NCBI GenBank assembly: GCA_964472195.1
Contig: CAYYJH010000123.1
Span: 1 to 5,096, forward strand
Direction of reading: 5' to 3'
Origin: BS750m-G4 sp964472195
GTDB lineage: Bacteria > Bacteroidota > Ignavibacteria > Tepidaquicellales > Tepidaquicellaceae
DNA length: 5,096 bases
Part shown: piece after piece, positions 1 through 5,096 of the stretch
Layout of the letters: the number at the start of each line of letters is the position of its first letter
Position numbering within the stretch: position 1 is the stretch's first letter
Made by a program: the position numbers and the translations under genes
The notes under the pieces: model-generated
What the model was told of the DNA's origin: nothing
Seen by the model: the letters and a program-made list of their open reading frames with translations, nothing else
The model's database searches: none

Positions 1-327
1 ATAGACTTTAACGGAAATTATCATTATTACAATTTAGGAAATGAAGTCAATATTGGCGTCCCGAAGAAGTTTGAGATCTCGCAGAACTTTCCTAATCCGT
101 TCAATCCTGTTACGAAGATAAGCTATGAACTGCCGAATGACTCGAAGGTTAGCATTAAAGTATTCGATATGCTCGGCAGGGAAGTCAGCACACTGGTAGA
201 TGATTTTAAATATGCCGGGTATCACACAGTAGAATTTGACGGGAGCGGTTTATCGAGCGGGATGTATTTCTATCGCCTTAAAACAAATGAGCTCGAGGCG
301 ATAAAGAAGATGTTGCTGATAAAATGA
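1..327 (+). CDS. T9SS type A sorting domain protein, 3' end only (5' truncated by window)
   Basis: This is the last 108 codons of a gene that begins before the window; frame 1 is open from base 1 to the TGA at 325-327. The visible part is almost entirely a T9SS type A C-terminal sorting domain. It starts at about residue 28 with QNFPNPFNP, continues with a beta-rich stretch containing VFDMLGREV and a GMYFYRL motif, and ends in a short basic/hydrophobic tail (KKMLLIK). In the known system this domain directs a protein carrying a signal peptide through the outer membrane, where it is usually removed when the protein is anchored or released. The function of the cargo lies in the missing part and cannot be told. 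The last 81 residues align without gaps to the end of the protein at 473-1414, with about 35 identities by hand count. G+C is about 40%, clearly above the polysaccharide genes to the right. The gene is convergent with 473-1414. Confidence 0.9.
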   Translation: MDFNGNYHYYNLGNEVNIGVPKKFEISQNFPNPFNPVTKISYELPNDSKVSIKVFDMLGREVSTLVDDFKYAGYHTVEFDGSGLSSGMYFYRLKTNELEAIKKMLLIK

Positions 328-358
328 TGTAATTCTTTTTTACTTTAAACTAACTCAA

Positions 359-405
359 CCCCCTTACCCCCTTCTCTTATTAAGAGAAGGGGGAAGTAAA
401 GGGGG
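359..405. repeat. C/G-rich inverted repeat, possible dispersed intergenic element
   Basis: A perfect 13-bp inverted repeat has arms at 367-379 (CCCCCTTCTCTTA) and 381-393 with one central base, so the folded form would have a slightly larger loop. An outer pair, CCCCCTT at 359-365 and AAGGGGG at 399-405, flanks it and could extend the stem across an asymmetric bulge. The element sits between convergent genes. Its C-tract/G-tract design resembles short intergenic palindromes that recur in many bacterial genomes; that it is dispersed in this genome is inference. No T-run follows on either strand, so it is not a textbook intrinsic terminator. Confidence 0.7.
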
Positions 406-408
406 ATG

Positions 409-471
409 AATTCACACAAAGCCGCAAAGGGAAAAAGTTTATCTCTTTGCGTCTTAGTGTGAATTGTTTTT
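409..471 (+). terminator. Long imperfect hairpin followed by T5, candidate terminator for the 1-327 gene
   Basis: The arms at 409-429 and 445-465 are complementary over 21 positions with two mismatches, and a G-U and a G-C pair can extend the stem to a loop at 432-442. The right arm is followed by G and then TTTTT (467-471), which on the plus strand fits an intrinsic terminator about 80 nt after the upstream stop codon. On the minus strand the hairpin begins only 7 nt past the stop of the 473-1414 gene but has no T-run after it, so action in that direction is less likely. The wording of the arms (CACAAAG...GCAAAG) also resembles a family of dispersed intergenic palindromes, so it may be a repeat that doubles as a terminator. 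Confidence 0.5.
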
Positions 472-472
472 G

Positions 473-1414
473 TCATTTCAAAAAAACCATTCGCTTCGAG
501 TCGGAGAAATTTTTTGTTACCATTCGATAAAAGTAAATTCCGCTAGCTAGGTTTGTTTCTGCCCAATTAATTTTGTATACACCCGCACTCAGATGATTGT
601 TTAAAAGAGTGGTTATCATATTTCCAAGAATATCATAAACTGTAATAATAACAAGACTGTTTTCTGGTAATTCGAATTTGATATTAGTTCCCGGGTTGAA
701 GGGATTCGGGTAATTTTGATGCAATCGGAATGTCCTGGGTATTTCAGAAGATATTTTTTCTATTCTTGTGTTCCTGACTCTAAAATTCCAGACAGCTGAC
801 CAGGGACCGGTCCCCAGTACGTTCGTTCCGTTTACCCTCCAGTAATAAAGTGTACTAAGTTGCAGTATATTGCTTGGCATCTGGAAAAAATGATTTACTA
901 TTCCGCTTGAATCAAATATTATGGTACTAAAATTAGAATCTGGTGAAATCTGAATCCTGTGTGTTGAAACAGCGGCATTACTGTCCCACTCGAAAACAGG
1001 ATTTGTTAATATCATTTGTGAATTGTTAGGAGGATAAATTAGTGCTGGTGCTGCGGGTATGGAGAGCTTAACGAAAAAAGCACTGTCCTTTAAATATGAA
1101 TTTTGAAATTGATCTACAGCTTCGACTGTTCTATAACCTACGGGAGCTTTTCCCTCAATGAATAAGAGTGCAGTTATGGTTGTATCGTTTAAAATTTGGA
1201 TATTGCTTGTAGTTGTACCTCCTCCGTGGAAGTACACGAAGAAATAAGGTGAAAGCATCCATTCTGTACCGGTACCATTCAAAGTAACAGGGAAGTTTAT
1301 TTGACCTTGCGAACCTGTATCGGGAACAACAGAAGAAAGACTTTGAGGAGTTGTAGTTTTTGCCGCAGCGAGCAGTATGAATAATATAAAAGAGTTAATC
1401 AAAACTTTTTTCAT
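473..1414 (-). CDS. Secreted protein with IPT-like and fibronectin III-like domains and T9SS type A sorting domain
   Basis: This 313-residue protein is predicted to be exported to the cell surface or medium. Residues 1 to about 24 form a signal peptide (MKK, then a hydrophobic core INSFILFILLAAA) with no evident lipobox. Residues about 25-115 look like an IPT/TIG-type immunoglobulin-like fold (SVVPDTGSQGQ, later VTLNGTGT). Residues about 120-213 look like a fibronectin type III domain (PVFEWDSN, then YYWRVNGTN and WSAVWNFRV). Residues 233-313 are a T9SS type A sorting domain (QNYPNPFNP, SAGVY, SGIYFYRM, ending KRMVFLK). There is no enzymatic motif, so a structural or adhesive role is the simplest reading, as inference. 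The ATG at 1412-1414 is followed directly by the signal peptide. The preceding bases are A-rich without a Shine-Dalgarno, as is common in Bacteroidota. The start overlaps the end of the upstream membrane protein gene by 20 nt, so the two are probably co-transcribed and perhaps translationally coupled. Confidence 0.9.
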   Translation of the reverse strand: MKKVLINSFILFILLAAAKTTTPQSLSSVVPDTGSQGQINFPVTLNGTGTEWMLSPYFFVYFHGGGTTTSNIQILNDTTITALLFIEGKAPVGYRTVEAVDQFQNSYLKDSAFFVKLSIPAAPALIYPPNNSQMILTNPVFEWDSNAAVSTHRIQISPDSNFSTIIFDSSGIVNHFFQMPSNILQLSTLYYWRVNGTNVLGTGPWSAVWNFRVRNTRIEKISSEIPRTFRLHQNYPNPFNPGTNIKFELPENSLVIITVYDILGNMITTLLNNHLSAGVYKINWAETNLASGIYFYRMVTKNFSDSKRMVFLK

Positions 1415-3248
1415 AGTAGTGTTTTTTAATGTTTAAAAAAACCGTGAAGTTTTTGATTTTTTCATTCTGTAATTTCCTGTTGTCAAGTTCTAAAATTAAA
1501 TTCTTTGCGAGAGAGTCTTTACCGGTGTTTGCATATATTGCAAGCAGGTTTATCTGCGGTTCGATGTAATTCGGAAATTTTTGTTTGATGTCGTTTAGTA
1601 ATGTCTCGGCTTTTTCTGTTTCTTTAAGAGAATATAATGCTGCTGCTTTATTGCTGAGTATGCTTGAAATGTTGGGTACCAGACTTAATGCACTTTGAAA
1701 ATTATACAAAGCTTTTTCGTATTCCTGAGTTTGATAATAACCAACTCCTTTGTAATAAAACAAAGGCATTTTGTTTGGGTCGGCAGGATAAATTTCTTCT
1801 GCTATATTTTCTAACTTTTCGTTCATATCGGAATAATTAATTGAAGCTTTATCATTCATTGCTGATATATAATCCTTTTCATATTCAAACCTTAAAAAGT
1901 TGTAAGGTATTGTAACGAGAATAATAAAAGATAACATCCAGATAAGTAACTTGAAATTTACTTTTACCTGACCTTTATCGCTTAATTCGTCGTTTAAACA
2001 TGTTGTGTATGCTAAAGCAAGAGCAAGATAAAAAAGAATCATTACAGATGTATTATCTTTAGGGAAAGAAAGAAATGATAATATCAAAAGACCAATATAG
2101 GAAGTTGTTAATGCTAAGAAATATAAGTTCTTGAATGAAAGTTTTACAAGTTTATAAAGAGAATATAGAATTAATAAAAGAAAAATTAGAAGTGTTATGA
2201 TTCCGTTCTCGCTCAAAATTTCAAGATAGTCGTTGTGGGGATTTATATTTGCTGTATAAAAAACGTTTTCATCTGTAAAATCTTCACCGTTGTACTTTGG
2301 ATAAACTCCAAACCATGCTCCCGTACCAATACCAAAGAGAGGATGTTCTTTGATTATTTTAAAAGAAGTCTTCGTGTATTTTATCCTAGCGATATTCGGA
2401 CCGTAATCAGAATCGAAGGTATTCAAGATTGTTGCTTGTAAACTCTTTCTTTCGCTATCTATGTTCGGCGGCTGAATCATTCCTATCAAAAAAGATATTG
2501 TTAATACGAATACTACAGATAAACAGTATTGCTTTATATTTATTTTGTAAATGTTTTTTTTGTTTGTTATTATTAATAGTGTTATAATAAAGATTAAACA
2601 CATTATGAGTGTAATAATTGCTGCTCTTGACCTGAGAAGGAAAAGATATGAAAGGACACAAATCATCACGAACAAGATAAGTGCTTTTATTTTTTGGGAT
2701 TTACTAAGTATGAGACTAATGAATGTGAATGGAATTAGGCTTATTAAATATTCGGAAGCAAAGTTTCTTATTCCAAGTGTAGAGCCTGGTCTGGGGCTTG
2801 GGCTTAGATTTAAAAAATTAAAACCAAATAATTGAAGCATTCCTATTATCGAAAAGAGAAAACCTGCAACTACGATTACTATCGTTATAAATTTCAAAAA
2901 AGTATTTAGATTAATGAGGTTTGTCAAAATAATAATCAATAGTGAAAACGCGAGCAGGTTGATTATTAGTGATAGGTCTTCATACAATAAAACTTCATTT
3001 CCATTGACGATTGATGAGACAGTCATGCAAACTGGGAATAGAATCGCAGCAGTGAGAAAAATTTTATTAATGTATACTTGTTTCAAACTTTTACACGATA
3101 GTAGAATCAATATCGATAATACAAATGACATTATGGAAAACAATAATCGGTGGAGTGCATTGATGTTAATTAAGTTGTTATCGAAGGAGAGAGGGATTAA
3201 TAGAATGAGTGCTAATGTTACTAAATATGTTTTCTTGTGTACGTTCAA
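1395..3248 (-). CDS. O-antigen polymerase/ligase family membrane protein (Wzy/WaaL-like) with C-terminal TPR region
   Basis: This 617-residue inner-membrane protein has the signature of the O-antigen ligase/polymerase (Wzy_C) superfamily, which acts on lipid-linked glycans at the periplasmic face. Visible motifs are PRPGSTLGIRNFA (152-164), RSRAA (206-210), and, in the large periplasmic loop (about 259-348), R288, EHPLFGIGTGAW (301-312) and HNDYLEILSENG (338-349). By eye there are about 13 membrane segments, the last near 433-450. A TPR-like region follows at about 490-590 (YYKGVGYYQTQEYEKALYNF, then NKAAALYSLKETEKAETLL). Polymerase, lipid A ligase and protein O-glycan ligase share this fold, and sequence alone does not separate them. 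The start is TTG at 3246-3248: TAG lies directly upstream in frame and the next ATG is codon 40, inside the second membrane segment. The stop at 1395-1397 lies within the following minus-strand gene. A divergent flippase gene and glf support a role in glycan assembly. Confidence 0.9.
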   Translation of the reverse strand: MNVHKKTYLVTLALILLIPLSFDNNLININALHRLLFSIMSFVLSILILLSCKSLKQVYINKIFLTAAILFPVCMTVSSIVNGNEVLLYEDLSLIINLLAFSLLIIILTNLINLNTFLKFITIVIVVAGFLFSIIGMLQLFGFNFLNLSPSPRPGSTLGIRNFASEYLISLIPFTFISLILSKSQKIKALILFVMICVLSYLFLLRSRAAIITLIMCLIFIITLLIITNKKNIYKINIKQYCLSVVFVLTISFLIGMIQPPNIDSERKSLQATILNTFDSDYGPNIARIKYTKTSFKIIKEHPLFGIGTGAWFGVYPKYNGEDFTDENVFYTANINPHNDYLEILSENGIITLLIFLLLILYSLYKLVKLSFKNLYFLALTTSYIGLLILSFLSFPKDNTSVMILFYLALALAYTTCLNDELSDKGQVKVNFKLLIWMLSFIILVTIPYNFLRFEYEKDYISAMNDKASINYSDMNEKLENIAEEIYPADPNKMPLFYYKGVGYYQTQEYEKALYNFQSALSLVPNISSILSNKAAALYSLKETEKAETLLNDIKQKFPNYIEPQINLLAIYANTGKDSLAKNLILELDNRKLQNEKIKNFTVFLNIKKHYYEKSFD

Positions 3249-3416
3249 CTAATTAGTAAGCTTTTTTAATTTTAAATGTTAAATATTTAATGTTAAATGT
3301 ATATATTAGAGTATAGAGTTTTAATATAGTAATAGAGTTGTATATAAAATGAAGATAGTTTTTTATAATTTTAAAATAATTAGTATAAATAATCATCGAT
3401 AACTATCAAAAGTAAA
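3249..3416. promoter_or_regulatory. AT-rich divergent intergenic region, probable site of both promoters
   Basis: About 168 bp separate the divergent starts, with roughly 14% G+C by hand count, so promoters for both directions should lie here. Near the polymerase/ligase side, AATGTTAAAT occurs twice as a direct repeat (3275-3284 and 3289-3298), around a 12-bp perfect palindrome TTAAATATTTAA (3279-3290); these could be a regulator site or chance in such AT-rich DNA. A TATAAT (3364-3369) and a TATAAA (3343-3348) lie upstream of the flippase. I found no well-spaced -35 element and no exact Bacteroidota TAnnTTTG element, so no promoter is assigned to a position. Confidence 0.4.
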
Positions 3417-4646
3417 ATTTTTCAAAACATACTTTCGTTATCAGCCGCTGAAGTATTTTCTAGGGGGTTTACTTTTCTTGCGAGCATTGCAATTGCAAGA
3501 ATCCTTACCGTAAATGATTTTGGGAAAATTGGTTTTGTAATGTCGGTTCTTGCCTACTTTGCCTTGATAATAAATTTTGGATATGACACTTATGGAACAA
3601 GAGAGATTGCATCTGAGAGAAAGAATGCTGACTTTATCGTATCTAATATAATATCTGCGAAAGTTTTATTATCGGTTATAAGTTTTTTATTTCTGGTAGT
3701 TGTTTCTGTTACACTCATTCCTATTGATAAAACATTTCTCACAATTTTGTTTGGACTAACTTTAATCACTTCAGTGTTTAATCTGAGCTGGTATTATCAA
3801 GGTGTTGAGAATATGATAGTAATAACAAAAGCAAGGTTTATAGAAGGAGTACTTTATTTTGCAGGGATTTTTATTTTCCTGATGATATTCAAAAATATTT
3901 ATATAATACCTATTGTGTTGGTCGTAGCACAATGCGTTTCATATTTTTATTATACACATAAATTACATTTAAAAATAAAAGTTAGTTTAAATCACATTGC
4001 AAGTAAAATATTTAGCCTTGTCAGGAACACTTATGCAATTGGTCTTTCATCATTTTTTATACTTATTTATTATAATCTCGACATGATAATGCTCGGTTAT
4101 ATGAAAAGCAGTAATGAAGTCGGAATATATAATGCTGCAGTGAAGATTTTCTTGTTTTTTATTCTACCGTTTCAATTAATACTATTATCATTTTTTCCCA
4201 GGTTGTCTAAGATTGGTTTAACGAAAACATATGAGTTCAAAAATAATTTTTTTCATTATACACTTGTTATGTCGATAACTGCCATAGTATTATCATGGTT
4301 ACTTTTCTTGCTTTCATCTTTTTTAGTGGAGTTTATTTTTGGATACAGGTATATAAATGCTGTTTTGCCACTGGAAATATTTTCTGTTAATGTTGTAGTT
4401 GTTGGAATAAACATGCTAATAGGTAATCCGTTAATTGCATGGGGAAAACAAAATCGCTATCTTATTGCAATAGGTCTTGGAGCAATTTCAAATGTGATAT
4501 TAAATTTTATTTTGATTCCGAAGTTTTCATATAACGGAGCGGCTATTGCGACTGTGCTCTCTGAAATGATAGTGTTGATGGGATTAATATTTTTCTTTAT
4601 AAAATACACTTCACCTATTTTCTTTAGAAGAAATGCGCAAGTTTAA
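3417..4646 (+). CDS. Polysaccharide flippase, Wzx/RfbX-like (MOP superfamily), non-standard or missing start codon
   Basis: This inner-membrane protein of about 409 residues (about 12 membrane segments) belongs to the polysaccharide biosynthesis/export family that moves undecaprenyl-linked glycan units to the periplasm. From the codon at 3417, visible family motifs are LSLSAAEVFSRGFTFLASIA (6-25) with ARILTVNDFGKIGF just after, YGTREIA (59-65), LDMIMLGYMKSSNEVGIYNA (221-240) and the C-terminal NVILNFILIPKFSYNGAAIA (359-378). The first ATG in frame is at 3540, but the typical first membrane helix and the AR-L-F-G motif are encoded upstream in the same frame, which is open back to TAA at 3390-3392. 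That stretch holds no ATG, GTG, TTG or CTG, only ATT (3417), ATA (3399, 3429) and ATC (3405). I use ATT 3417 as the best guess; starting at 3540 would remove the first helix. The last 14 nt overlap glf. Family assignment is firm; the transported glycan is unknown. Confidence 0.85.
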   Translation: MFQNILSLSAAEVFSRGFTFLASIAIARILTVNDFGKIGFVMSVLAYFALIINFGYDTYGTREIASERKNADFIVSNIISAKVLLSVISFLFLVVVSVTLIPIDKTFLTILFGLTLITSVFNLSWYYQGVENMIVITKARFIEGVLYFAGIFIFLMIFKNIYIIPIVLVVAQCVSYFYYTHKLHLKIKVSLNHIASKIFSLVRNTYAIGLSSFFILIYYNLDMIMLGYMKSSNEVGIYNAAVKIFLFFILPFQLILLSFFPRLSKIGLTKTYEFKNNFFHYTLVMSITAIVLSWLLFLLSSFLVEFIFGYRYINAVLPLEIFSVNVVVVGINMLIGNPLIAWGKQNRYLIAIGLGAISNVILNFILIPKFSYNGAAIATVLSEMIVLMGLIFFFIKYTSPIFFRRNAQV

Positions 4647-5096
4647 TTATCTTATAGTTGGAGCGGGATTTGCAGGCTGTGTAATGGCTGAAAGACTTGC
4701 ATCTCAACGTAATAAAAGAATTTTAATAGTTGAGAAAAGAAATCATATTGGCGGTAATGCTTATGACGAAGTTGATGAATATGAAATTCTTGTTCATAAG
4801 TATGGACCCCATTTGTTTCACACGAACAGCAAAAAAGTTTTTGATTACTTATCAAAGTTTACTGGATGGAGAAAGTATGAACATAAAGTACTTGCAAGTT
4901 TGGGTAATGAGTTGTATCCAATACCAATCAATAGGATTACAATCAATAAGATATATAATCTAAATCTAAAAACAGATGATGAGGTTGAAGAATATCTTAC
5001 AAAAGTTAAAGATCATAGATATCCGATATTGAATTCTGAAGATTTGATTGTGAATCAAGTTGGATTTGATTTGTTCGAAAAGTTTTATAAGAATTA
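4633..5096 (+). CDS. glf: UDP-galactopyranose mutase, N-terminal part (3' truncated by window)
   Basis: The first 154 codons of a UDP-galactopyranose mutase are present; the family is usually about 370 residues, so somewhat under half is seen. This cytoplasmic flavoenzyme interconverts UDP-galactopyranose and UDP-galactofuranose, the donor for galactofuranose residues in surface glycans. The FAD-binding Rossmann start is clear: YLIVGAGFAGCVMAERLA (6-23) with GxGxxG at 10-15, the acidic end of the second strand at E34, then HIGGNAYDE (38-46). The family motif KYGPHLFHTN (56-65) follows, and YPIPIN at 95-100. The sequence stops at FYKN, just where the conserved YT-x-KQW motif is expected. The ATG at 4633-4635 lies inside the end of the flippase gene (14-nt overlap, different frame), which indicates one operon and possible translational coupling. 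Nothing in the visible part looks degraded. Confidence 0.95.
   Translation, partial: MRKFNYLIVGAGFAGCVMAERLASQRNKRILIVEKRNHIGGNAYDEVDEYEILVHKYGPHLFHTNSKKVFDYLSKFTGWRKYEHKVLASLGNELYPIPINRITINKIYNLNLKTDDEVEEYLTKVKDHRYPILNSEDLIVNQVGFDLFEKFYKN

Noticed and set aside
34..225. Minus-strand ORF opposite the first T9SS sorting domain
   Set aside because: The opposite frame encodes a textbook sorting domain; the antisense translation has no features.
359..465. CRISPR array, tRNA or attachment site in the palindromic intergenic region
   Set aside because: There are no repeated units with spacers, no cloverleaf, and no integrase or tRNA nearby; the structure is two separate inverted repeats.
2235..2835. 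Other short ORFs on both strands (2235-2441 +, 2455-2661 -, 2551-2835 +) inside the polymerase/ligase gene
   Set aside because: All lie within a gene with clear family motifs; their translations look like shadow frames of AT-rich membrane-protein sequence.
2914..3252. 112-codon plus-strand ORF antisense to the polymerase/ligase gene
   Set aside because: It lies within the strongly supported minus-strand gene, and its translation shows no recognisable domain, signal peptide or coherent helix pattern.
3387..3393. Programmed -1 frameshift joining the 3349 ORF to the flippase
   Set aside because: The A-AAT-AAT stretch does not fit the X-XXY-YYZ slippery pattern, and I see no strong downstream stem-loop in this AT-rich stretch.
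3540..3542. ATG 3540 as the flippase start
   Set aside because: It would remove the first membrane helix and the conserved AR-L-F-G motif that are encoded in the same frame just upstream; kept only as a possible secondary start.
4652..4963. Short ORFs on both strands (4652-4855 -, 4730-4963 +) overlapping glf
   Set aside because: The glf frame is continuous through here with conserved FAD and substrate motifs, so these are shadows.

Overview
The window looks like part of a surface-polysaccharide (O-antigen or exopolysaccharide) locus from a low-GC Gram-negative bacterium of the Bacteroidota/Chlorobi (FCB) group. Ignavibacteria or a close relative is my best guess. The evidence is two proteins ending in type IX secretion (T9SS) type A sorting domains with the 'NPFNP' motif, little Shine-Dalgarno signal before the starts, and O-antigen assembly genes. 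The assignment is inferred from motifs, not from a database match.

Layout: 1-327 (+) is the 3' end of a secreted T9SS cargo gene. Bases 328-472 hold two adjacent long inverted repeats between convergent genes; the second ends in a short T-run and may act as a terminator. Two genes follow on the minus strand and read leftwards: an O-antigen polymerase/ligase-type membrane protein with a C-terminal TPR region (3248-1395), then a T9SS-sorted protein (1414-473) whose start lies inside the end of the upstream gene (20-nt overlap). Bases 3249-3416 are a very AT-rich divergent intergenic region (about 14% G+C by hand count). On the plus strand come a Wzx/MATE-like polysaccharide flippase (about 3417-4646) and, overlapping it by 14 nt, the first 154 codons of UDP-galactopyranose mutase (glf, 4633 to window end).

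How they fit together: Glf would supply UDP-galactofuranose, the flippase would move lipid-linked glycan units across the inner membrane, and the polymerase/ligase would join or transfer them on the periplasmic side. The T9SS cargo next to the polymerase/ligase is suggestive, because in better-studied Bacteroidota T9SS cargo can be anchored to a form of LPS at the cell surface. A functional link here is inference only.

The most unusual points are that the flippase has no ATG, GTG, TTG or CTG codon at its homology-supported N-terminus, that the divergent polymerase/ligase gene can only start at a TTG placed directly after a stop codon, and the paired palindromes at 359-465. I found no clear sign of an entirely new system; the genes belong to known families.
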